A DNA stretch of 17,670 nucleotides, from assembly GCA_036723735.1 (NCBI GenBank), contig DAIMGT010000078.1, forward strand, positions 1-17,670. The letters are read 5' to 3'. The notes beneath the pieces were generated by a model. The model did not search any database. It saw only the letters and a list, made by a program, of their open reading frames with translations, and was not told the DNA's origin. The stretch comes from UBA4656 sp002405525 (GTDB lineage: Bacteria > Pseudomonadota > Gammaproteobacteria > Xanthomonadales > Ahniellaceae). Positions 9,328 to 15,443 of this stretch are shown in pieces. Position 1 is the first letter of the stretch. The number at the start of each line of letters is the position of its first letter. Made by a program: the position numbers and the translations under genes.

Positions 9328-9363
9328 GGAAACCATCACGCCATGCGATGGCGGAAACCATCA
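9328..9363. repeat. Two 11-bp direct repeats around a short palindrome, upstream of kinase 1
   Basis: GGAAACCATCA occurs at 9328-9338 and again at 9353-9363, a period of 25 bp. The bases between contain a perfect palindrome, GCCAT-GCG-ATGGC (9340-9352). The structure lies in the 101-bp gap between kinases 2 and 1. It could be an operator, or a weak hairpin in the transcript. There is no T-tract, so it does not look like an intrinsic terminator. Confidence 0.6.
9336..9363 (-). promoter_or_regulatory. TGATGG-N15-GGCGT element upstream of kinase 1
   Basis: On the minus strand TGATGG (9363-9358) is followed after 15 bases by GGCGTGA (9342-9336), 54 bases before the GTG start. It is a variant of the CGATAG-N15-GGCGTA element found at the secreted-protein genes, sharing the spacing and the GGCGT core. 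It overlaps the direct repeat at 9328-9363. Confidence 0.4.
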
Positions 9364-9382
9364 TCGACGGCGCGGGCGACGC

Positions 9383-12118
9383 TCAGTCGACGCTGCCGAG
9401 GCGGAGGGCCAGTGCTTCGGCGCGCGCTCGCGCCGGCTCGGCGGGCAGGACGCCCTCGCGTAGCGGTGGAAGGAACCGCCGCAGGAGGTCCAGGGCTTCG
9501 TCCTCGCGGCCCTGGGCCGCGCGCAGCGCAGCGAGATCGAGCTGGGCGATCGCATGCGGTACGGGCGTTTTGGGGTCGCTGCGCGCCGCGAGCGATTCGA
9601 GCTCGGTGGCCGCCTCGGCGAGCCGGCCTTCGGCCAGCGCGAGGCGACCGCGCAAGCGCTCCAGGCGGGGGCTTGGCGCCGTCTTCGCCTGGGCGGCAAC
9701 CAATGCGCGACCGGCTACCGCCAGATCGCCCGCAAGCAGCGCCGCCTCGGCCAGCTGCAGGTGATGCGCCGCCACCATCGGGGTGTCGGCGCCGAGTGCG
9801 GCGCTCGACTCGGCGATTTGCGCTTCAAGGATCGCGCGCCCTTCCGCGTACGCCCCGGACCGTGCGATCACCCAGCCGGCGCCGGCGACCGTCCCGCGCC
9901 GCTGGCTGTCGGTCAGTCCCCGCATCGCGTCGGGCACGCGCAGGAGTTCGCGCGCCAGCGCGGCGGCGCGATCCAGGTTGCCCTCCTCGGCGAGCAGGTC
10001 GGCGAGACCGAGCTGGCTCAGCGCGTCCGGCGTGCGTCCGGTAGCGGCCGGAAAGCGCGCCATCCCGGCTTCCATCACGCGCCGGGCATCGCCGAGGCGG
10101 CCGAGCTGGCGCAGCGTCGCGGTGCGCCACTCGTCGAGGATGATCAGCAGGAATCCGGTTTCGCCGCGTGCCTGCACCCATACATCGCGCGCGCGGTCGA
10201 ATCCCGCCAGCGCGTCGACCAGGCGTCCCTCGGCGTACAACGCCTTGGCCTGTTCCTGTTCGAACTGGTAGGCGTGCAGGGAACGCGCGAGACCGTTCGC
10301 CGCCAGCCGCCGGATGCCCTCGCGGGCGACCTCGATGGCCGGGCCGGACCGCGCTTGGGCATTGAGCGCGACCAAATGCTGTACTTGCAAGCTCGCGACG
10401 GTCTGCGCTCGTACGCCGGCGGCAATCGCGGCAGCGGTCGCTTCGCGGGCCTCGCGTTCGGCATCGGAGAAACGCTCCTGGAAGATCGCGAGCTGGGTGT
10501 CGCTGATCGCCGCTTCCGCCACGCCAAGCGCATCGGCACCGTCAGCGCGGAGCGCGGCCGACGACCTGCGCAGCCATGCGTAACTGTCCTCCAGGCGACC
10601 CACGTCGACCAGCACCGATGCGTAGCTGCGTGCCGCGAGCCCGTACGGCAAACCACGGTCGAGGCCGAGGCGCTCCAGGCGCGCCAGGCCTTCGGAGAAA
10701 AGTGGTTCGGCGCCGGCCGAGTCGCCGATCTGCGCGCGGATGTCGCCGAAGTAAATCCCGATCAGCGGTCGCGTGGGCGAATCGGGCGGCAGCTCGCGGG
10801 ATACGCGCTCGCCACCGCGCTCGAGCACGTCGCGAAGGGTGATCGGCGCATCGATGTTGCGCTCGCCGGACACCTCGGCCAGCACGCCGCCAATGAATTC
10901 AAGTGCCCCGCGCGCGGTTTCCGCGGTCTGGTCTGCCGCGAGCCTGCGCTGTTCGGCGAGCGCCTCCGCCTCGAGGGCGCGATCGCGCTCGATGCCGAGC
11001 CGCCACACGAAGGCGCCGAGCGCGATGAGCACCAGCAGCACCAGGCTCACGCTGCCGCGGTGGCGGCGCACGAACTTGCGCACGCGGTACAGCGCGGTGT
11101 CGCGGGCGGCGCGCACCGGGCGGCCGTCGCGCCAGCGGGCCAGGTCGTCGCGCAGGGCTTCGACCGTGGCATAGCGCGCAGCCGGGTCCTCGGCGCTGGC
11201 CTTGGCCACGATGCCGCGCAGGTCAGCGTCGATCGCCGCCGGCGCCAGCGGCGGCTCGCAAGCGGCGCCGTCGGGGCGTTTGCCGGAGAGCAGCTCGCCG
11301 AGCAGCACGCCCAGCGCGTGGACGTCGGCCGCCGTGGTGACCGCCGCACCGGCCTTCTGCTCGGGACTCGCGTAGCCCGGCGTCCAGACGCGGGTCGAAG
11401 TGCCGCCGGTGTCGCCGGCGGCGTCGATCAGTTTCGCCACCCCGAAGTCGAGCACCTGCGGCGTGCCGTCGTCGCGCACCAGCACGTTGGACGGCTTGAG
11501 GTCGCGGTGGATGACCAGGCGCTGGTGGGCGTGCGCGACCGCTTCGGCGATGCGGTCGATGAGCGCCACGCGCGCGGCCGCGTCGGGCGCACGCCGTGCG
11601 GCGAAGGCGGTCACGGTCTCGCCATCGACGTAGGCCATGACCAGGTAGGGCTGGCCGTCGGGCGTCTCCCCGCCGTCGAGCAGGCGCGCGATGTAGGGAT
11701 GCTCCAGCGCGGCCAGCACGCGGCGCTCCTGGCGCAGTCGCTTGCGCCCCTCCTCGGTGGGGAAGCCGCGCAGCAGTTTCAGCGCGCCGCGCTGTTCGTC
11801 GCCGGCGTCCGCGCGGCGGGCGAGGAACACCGTGCCCATGCCGCCGGCGCCCAGTTCACGCTCGATCCGCCAGGCGCCGATGGTCGCCCCCTGCGGCAGC
11901 GGGGCGGCGGCGAGCTCGCGCAGGCGCAGCGCGGCGCCGGACAGCGCGCGGTCGAGCCGCGTGTCCTGGCTGCGGTCGGCTTCCAGCAGGGCCTCCAGTT
12001 CGGCGCGCTGGGCCGGTTCCAGGCCCGCGGCATCGAGCGCGTGCGCGCGCGCCGCGGCGTCGAGGCCGGCGAGGGCGTCGAACAGTTCAGCCAGGCGGTC
12101 TTCGTGGGACGGGTTCAT
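9383..12118 (-). CDS. Transmembrane Ser/Thr protein kinase with C-terminal TPR-like sensor region (kinase 2)
   Basis: The 911-residue product starts at ATG 12118. Its ribosome site is weak: the nearest GGAG is 17 bases away. The start is supported because the N-terminus aligns with that of kinase 1. The kinase domain has GAGGMG (90-95), lysine K114 in the altered context GALK rather than VAIK, HRDLKPSN with D206, DFG at 224-226 and TPGYASPE. It should be active. The hinge reads VMAYVDG where the other two kinases have VMEYV. A transmembrane helix lies at about 356-372, followed by the same IERDRALEAEALAEQRRL coiled-coil start as kinase 1. The C-terminal helical repeats (about 430-900) diverge strongly from kinase 1, suggesting the copies kept the kinase and changed the sensor. 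The gene follows kinase 3 by 72 bases. Confidence 0.93.
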   Translation of the reverse strand: MNPSHEDRLAELFDALAGLDAAARAHALDAAGLEPAQRAELEALLEADRSQDTRLDRALSGAALRLRELAAAPLPQGATIGAWRIERELGAGGMGTVFLARRADAGDEQRGALKLLRGFPTEEGRKRLRQERRVLAALEHPYIARLLDGGETPDGQPYLVMAYVDGETVTAFAARRAPDAAARVALIDRIAEAVAHAHQRLVIHRDLKPSNVLVRDDGTPQVLDFGVAKLIDAAGDTGGTSTRVWTPGYASPEQKAGAAVTTAADVHALGVLLGELLSGKRPDGAACEPPLAPAAIDADLRGIVAKASAEDPAARYATVEALRDDLARWRDGRPVRAARDTALYRVRKFVRRHRGSVSLVLLVLIALGAFVWRLGIERDRALEAEALAEQRRLAADQTAETARGALEFIGGVLAEVSGERNIDAPITLRDVLERGGERVSRELPPDSPTRPLIGIYFGDIRAQIGDSAGAEPLFSEGLARLERLGLDRGLPYGLAARSYASVLVDVGRLEDSYAWLRRSSAALRADGADALGVAEAAISDTQLAIFQERFSDAEREAREATAAAIAAGVRAQTVASLQVQHLVALNAQARSGPAIEVAREGIRRLAANGLARSLHAYQFEQEQAKALYAEGRLVDALAGFDRARDVWVQARGETGFLLIILDEWRTATLRQLGRLGDARRVMEAGMARFPAATGRTPDALSQLGLADLLAEEGNLDRAAALARELLRVPDAMRGLTDSQRRGTVAGAGWVIARSGAYAEGRAILEAQIAESSAALGADTPMVAAHHLQLAEAALLAGDLAVAGRALVAAQAKTAPSPRLERLRGRLALAEGRLAEAATELESLAARSDPKTPVPHAIAQLDLAALRAAQGREDEALDLLRRFLPPLREGVLPAEPARARAEALALRLGSVD

Positions 12119-12165
12119 CCGGGACGGCTTCGGGACTCCATGTCATCGATGCGGGTCGATCCGGG

Positions 12166-12193
12166 ATACGCCGTCGGCGGGCCGGACCCATCA
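12166..12193 (-). promoter_or_regulatory. TGATGG-N15-GGCGT element upstream of kinase 2
   Basis: On the minus strand TGATGG (12193-12188) and GGCGTAT (12172-12166) are separated by 15 bases, and the second box ends 47 bases before the ATG. The TGA of the first box is the stop codon of kinase 3. Same architecture as the element before kinase 1; promoter function is inferred. Confidence 0.4.
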
Positions 12194-14377
12194 GCGATCC
12201 GGCAGGCGATCGCGCAGGGCGTCGAGGTCGCGCCGCTCGGCGGGCGAGCCCGCCGCCGTCGTCGCGCGTTCGATCGCGCGCCGGGCGGCCGCGACATCGC
12301 CGTCGGCCAGCGCGAGCGCGGCTCCGATGCGGTGGGTGTCGAAGGCCTCCGCGAGGCCGAGCCCCGGCGCCAGCGCGGCGTAGCGCGCGTACATCGTCCG
12401 TGCCGCCGCGGTGTCGCCACGCGCCAGCGCGAGCAGGGCCTGCTCGGCGAGCACCTGCGCCCGGCCGGCGATCATGCGCTCGCCGAGTGCCGCGGCGAAG
12501 CGCGCCTCGGCCGCCGCCGCGGCCTGCGCCGCGGCGTCGAGTCGGCCCGCGAAACGCAGCGCGCGCGCCAGGTTGAGTTCCTGGTACGCGAGGTCGGTCG
12601 GAAACGCCGCGGGGTCAGCCGCCCACTCGGCGAGCGCCTCCTCGCGCGCGGCGACCAGTTCGTCGAGGCGGTCGTCGGCTTCCAGGACGGCCGCCCACAG
12701 GCTGGCCGCCATGCCGCGCAAGTGGTGGCCGCGCGGCAGGTGGGCGCGCGCGTACTGCAGCACGTCGGCGCCGGCGGCCCGCGACGCGTCGTTGCCGGCG
12801 TCGATCGAGCGTGCGAGCGTGATGCGCAACTGGGTGCCGATCTCGGCCTGCTCGCGGTCACGTGGCGGGTCCGGCAGCAAGGCGATCCCCTCGCGCGCGC
12901 GCGCGGCGGCTTCGTCGACCTGCCCCAGCGAGGCCAGGTTGCGCGCCAGCAGGCGAAGCCGCGCGGCGCGCACCACCGGCCGCTCGTCGGCGGGCGTGTG
13001 TTCGACCGCCAGCCGCGCAGTGTCGGCGGCGCGCTGGAATTCGAGCGCGTTCATCCCCGCCTGGGCGACGATCTGCGCGACCTCTGCCAGCACGCGCGGG
13101 TCGCCGCCGAGGTCGCGTTCGAGGCTCTGCGCCGCGCGCTCGATCAGGGCGATGCCGGTCACCGGCTGCCCGTTCGCGTCGCGCGCGCCGGCGCCGAGCA
13201 AGGTGCCGGCGAGGAAGCGCTGGCCCAGCACGGTGCGCTCCAGGTTTTCGCGCGCCAGCCGCTCGGCGGCCAGCGCGCGGTCGCGCTCCGCGGCCAGTCG
13301 CGCGGTGAAGACGGCCGCGATCATGATCGCCGCCAACAGCAGCAGTGCGCCGACCCGATGGCGGGCGACGAACTTGCGCAAGCGATAGCCGGCGGTGTCC
13401 GGCACCGCGCGCAGCGGTCGCCGCTCGCGCCACGCGAGCAGGTCCTCGCGCAGCGCATCCACCCCGGGATAGCGGCGCGCCGGGTCGGCGGCCGTCGCCA
13501 TCGCCAGCACGCCGCGCAGTTCCGCATCCGCCAGCGGTGCCGGTGCGCCGGGCTCGCGGTCGTCGCCGCCGCCCAGCAGCACGCGCAGGATCACGCCGAG
13601 GCTGTAGACGTCGCTGGCGGTGGTCACCGTGCCACCCGCTGCCTGCTCGGGGCTGGCCCAGCCGAGGCTCGCCACCCGCGTCGAGCCCTCGCCGGGCTCC
13701 AGCGCCACCAGTCGCGCGACGCCGAAGTCGAGCAGCTTGGGCTCGCCGTCGGCCCGCACCATCACGTTGGCGGGCTTGAGGTCGCGGTGGATCACCAGTT
13801 GACGGTGTGCGTGCGCAACCGCGGCCGCCAGCTTGTCGAACAGCGCCAGCCGCGGCGTCGGATCGGCCGGCGCGTGGGCGAGCCATTCGGCGAGCGGCAT
13901 GCCCTCGACGTACTCCATCACCAGGTAGGGCTGGCCCTCGGGGGTCTCACCGCCATCGAGCAGGCGCGCGATGTTGGGATGGTCGAGCTCGGCGAGGATG
14001 CGGCGCTCCTGGCGCAGCCGGCGCATGCCGTCTTCGGTGGGAAAGCCTCGCAGCACCTTGATCGCCACCTGCTGCGCGAAGGCGCCGTCGGCGCGTTCGC
14101 CGAGGAACACCGTGCCCATGCCGCCGGCGCCGAGTTCGCGCAGCACCCGCCACGGGCCGAGGCGCAAGCCGGTGGCCAGGCCCGACAAACGCTGCGCGCC
14201 GCCTTCCACGGCGCGCTCGAGCCGGGTGTCGCCGCGCGCGTCGGCGTCGAGCAGCGCGCGCAATTCGTCGCGCACCGACGGGTCGACGTCCAGCGCCGAG
14301 AGCGCGGCCGCGCGTGCGGCCGGCGGCAGGGCCAGCAGCGCCTCGAAATGCGCGAACAGCGCGTCGCCGCCGGCCAC
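12191..14377 (-). CDS. Transmembrane Ser/Thr protein kinase with C-terminal helical sensor region (kinase 3, next to the sigma gene)
   Basis: The 728-residue product starts at GTG 14377, four bases after the sigma-factor stop, with a strong GGAGGG ribosome site inside the sigma gene end, so the two are surely co-transcribed. The kinase domain (about 75-325) has GAGGMG (83-88), VAIK with K107, HRDLKPAN with D199 and DFG at 217-219. Instead of the TPGYASPE of kinases 1 and 2 the activation segment reads SLGWASPE, so the P+1 threonine and tyrosine are replaced. A transmembrane helix at about 343-359 (GALLLLAAIMIAAVFTA) precedes a coiled coil and about 350 residues of alanine-rich helices, probably TPR-like and periplasmic. 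It is shorter and more diverged than the other two. As the kinase coupled to the sigma gene it is the best candidate for direct control of the sigma factor, as PknT does for EcfP; this is an inference. Confidence 0.93.
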   Translation of the reverse strand: MAGGDALFAHFEALLALPPAARAAALSALDVDPSVRDELRALLDADARGDTRLERAVEGGAQRLSGLATGLRLGPWRVLRELGAGGMGTVFLGERADGAFAQQVAIKVLRGFPTEDGMRRLRQERRILAELDHPNIARLLDGGETPEGQPYLVMEYVEGMPLAEWLAHAPADPTPRLALFDKLAAAVAHAHRQLVIHRDLKPANVMVRADGEPKLLDFGVARLVALEPGEGSTRVASLGWASPEQAAGGTVTTASDVYSLGVILRVLLGGGDDREPGAPAPLADAELRGVLAMATAADPARRYPGVDALREDLLAWRERRPLRAVPDTAGYRLRKFVARHRVGALLLLAAIMIAAVFTARLAAERDRALAAERLARENLERTVLGQRFLAGTLLGAGARDANGQPVTGIALIERAAQSLERDLGGDPRVLAEVAQIVAQAGMNALEFQRAADTARLAVEHTPADERPVVRAARLRLLARNLASLGQVDEAAARAREGIALLPDPPRDREQAEIGTQLRITLARSIDAGNDASRAAGADVLQYARAHLPRGHHLRGMAASLWAAVLEADDRLDELVAAREEALAEWAADPAAFPTDLAYQELNLARALRFAGRLDAAAQAAAAAEARFAAALGERMIAGRAQVLAEQALLALARGDTAAARTMYARYAALAPGLGLAEAFDTHRIGAALALADGDVAAARRAIERATTAAGSPAERRDLDALRDRLPDR

Positions 14378-14381
14378 CGGC

Positions 14382-14957
14382 TCAGCCCTCCAGCGCGCGC
14401 TTGAGCCAGGCCTTGCCGAAGCGCAGGTCGCGGTCGACGGTCGGCACCGAGACGTCGAGCGCGCGCGCCAGTTCTTCGCGATCGAGACCGCCGAAATAGG
14501 TCAATTCCAGCACCTGCGCCTTGCGCGGATCGCGCGCGGCGAGCTGCTCCAGGGCTTCGTGCAGGCGCAGCAGGTCCTCGTCCTCGGCCTGCGCCTGCTC
14601 GTCCGCGGCCGACAGGCTGACCGGCACCGCGCCGCCACCGCGCTTGTCGCGCAGGCGCCGGCGCGCGGTGTCGACCAGGATCTGCCGGGTGGCCTGCGCC
14701 ACCACGTTGAAGAAGTGGCGGCGGTTCTCCCAGCTCGCCTCGCCGCCGAGCAGGCGCGCCAGCGCCTCGTGCGCGAGTTCGGTGGCGCCCAGCGTGGCGC
14801 CGGGGTTGGCTCGCACGGTGCGGCCGGCGATCGCGCGTACCTGGGCGTAGACCGCTTCGACCAGATGCTCGCGCGCGACGAGGTCGCCGTCCTGCCAGCG
14901 CCGAAGCAACTGCGTGATTTCGACCGGCGTCGGCGCGGGGAGGTCGGGCGACGGCAT
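14382..14957 (-). CDS. ECF-type RNA polymerase sigma factor, TIGR02999 / ECF43-like
   Basis: The 191-residue product starts at ATG 14957 with AAGGA eight bases upstream. Region 2 spans about residues 12-100 (EITQLLRRWQDGD, then ATELAHEALARLL and NRRHFFNVVAQATRQILVD), and region 4 about 135-190 with a helix-turn-helix (DREELARALDVSVPTVDRDL). The sequence LxxxxLxATxLxHEAxxRLL with RRHFFxxxAxxxRxILVD is typical of the TIGR02999 group of Xanthomonas-like genomes. In region 2.2 most ECF factors have acidic residues (as in DAED) that contact core polymerase; here the stretch is GATLGATELAHEAL, with threonines at 55 and 59. Related ECF43 factors need phosphorylation by a cognate kinase. Kinase 3 follows after four bases. 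No anti-sigma gene is visible. Confidence 0.93.
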   Translation of the reverse strand: MPSPDLPAPTPVEITQLLRRWQDGDLVAREHLVEAVYAQVRAIAGRTVRANPGATLGATELAHEALARLLGGEASWENRRHFFNVVAQATRQILVDTARRRLRDKRGGGAVPVSLSAADEQAQAEDEDLLRLHEALEQLAARDPRKAQVLELTYFGGLDREELARALDVSVPTVDRDLRFGKAWLKRALEG

Positions 14958-14980
14958 GCACTGCGTCCTTCGATGCGCCC

Positions 14981-15010
14981 GTTATAGCCGCGCGCGCCGT
15001 ACGGCGTAAA
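14981..15010 (-). promoter_or_regulatory. Probable sigma70-type promoter of the sigma-kinase operon
   Basis: On the minus strand TTTACG (15010-15005) and TATAAC (14986-14981) are separated by 18 bases, close to the TTGACA/TATAAT consensus, and the second box lies 23 bases before the sigma ATG. The GGCGTA-type element is not seen in this direction, so the sigma gene may be transcribed by the housekeeping enzyme. Read on the plus strand the same bases give TTATAG-N15-GGCGTAA, so the assignment is not unique. Confidence 0.5.
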
Positions 15011-15023
15011 GGACTCTTTCGCC
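15003..15023. repeat. Imperfect inverted repeat over the -35 region of the sigma promoter
   Basis: GGCG-t-AAAG (15003-15011) pairs with CTTTCGCC (15016-15023) around a four-base centre, with one unpaired T. It covers the proposed -35 box of the sigma promoter, where a repressor or activator could sit. Confidence 0.4.
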
Positions 15024-15077
15024 CAACAAGACGCCCGTGGCCGGCACGCCGCGCGCGTCGGCGCCAGCGCGTGGTTG

Positions 15078-15105
15078 CGATAGGAATCGACGCGGCCTGG
15101 CGTAC
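15078..15105 (+). promoter_or_regulatory. CGATAG-N15-GGCGTA element upstream of the SADGRF/S74 genes
   Basis: CGATAG (15078-15083) is followed after exactly 15 bases by GGCGTAC (15099-15105), 42 bases before the ATG at 15148. Boxes and spacing match the elements before the FG-GAP and beta-helix genes on the other strand. It is the likely promoter for 15148-17378 and a predicted target of the divergent ECF sigma factor. Confidence 0.6.
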
Positions 15106-15147
15106 CCGGACCCGGGCCGCCCCTGCCGGGCGCGCCGGGGAACCCGA

Positions 15148-15423
15148 ATGAAGCGATCCATCCCGACCACGATTCTGGCCGTGGCCGCCTGGGCAGCGCC
15201 CGTCCCACTGGCCAGCGCCGACAGCGGCCGCTTCGACGCCAGTGCCGAAGTGCGTCCGCTCGGGCGCAGCGCGGACGGGCGCTTCGTCGCCAGCGGCCAG
15301 GTCACGGTGACGCCCGCTGCGGCCAGCGCCGACGGCCGTTTCGTGCTGAAGGCCACCCACACGCCGAGCGGCGGTTGCCCGCCCACCACCGATGCCTTGT
15401 TCGCCAACGGATTCGAACCGTGA
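15148..15423 (+). CDS. Small secreted protein with SADGRF repeats and LFANGFEP tail
   Basis: The 91-residue product starts at ATG 15148; an upstream in-frame extension from 15037 is rejected because only this start gives a signal peptide (MKRSIPTTILAVAAWAAPVPLASA). A GGGG stretch seven bases upstream is a modest ribosome site. The mature part has three related units: DSGRFDAS (25-32), SADGRFVAS (41-49) and SADGRFVLK (60-68). It ends in GGCPPTTDALFANGFEP, nearly the same tail as the FG-GAP protein. I do not know its function. The tail and signal peptide point to export. It is 20 bases upstream of the S74-domain gene and probably co-transcribed with it from the element at 15078-15105. Confidence 0.8.
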   Translation: MKRSIPTTILAVAAWAAPVPLASADSGRFDASAEVRPLGRSADGRFVASGQVTVTPAAASADGRFVLKATHTPSGGCPPTTDALFANGFEP

Positions 15424-15443
15424 CCCTTTGCCGGAGACTTCCC

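Noticed and set aside
9340..9352. Palindrome between kinases 2 and 1 as an intrinsic terminator
   Set aside because: The stem is only five base pairs and no T-tract follows on either strand.
13383..13388. A further CGATAG inside kinase 3
   Set aside because: It is on the plus strand inside a minus-strand coding region and is not followed by GGCGT at 15 bases or nearby.
3112..14404. Very long plus-strand open frames (3112-6717, 6387-9764, 9554-14404) opposite the kinase, beta-helix and FG-GAP genes
   Set aside because: They are R/A/G/H-rich, lack recognisable domains, cross several gene boundaries and arise because stops are rare in GC-rich antisense frames. The minus-strand genes have clear domains and ribosome sites.
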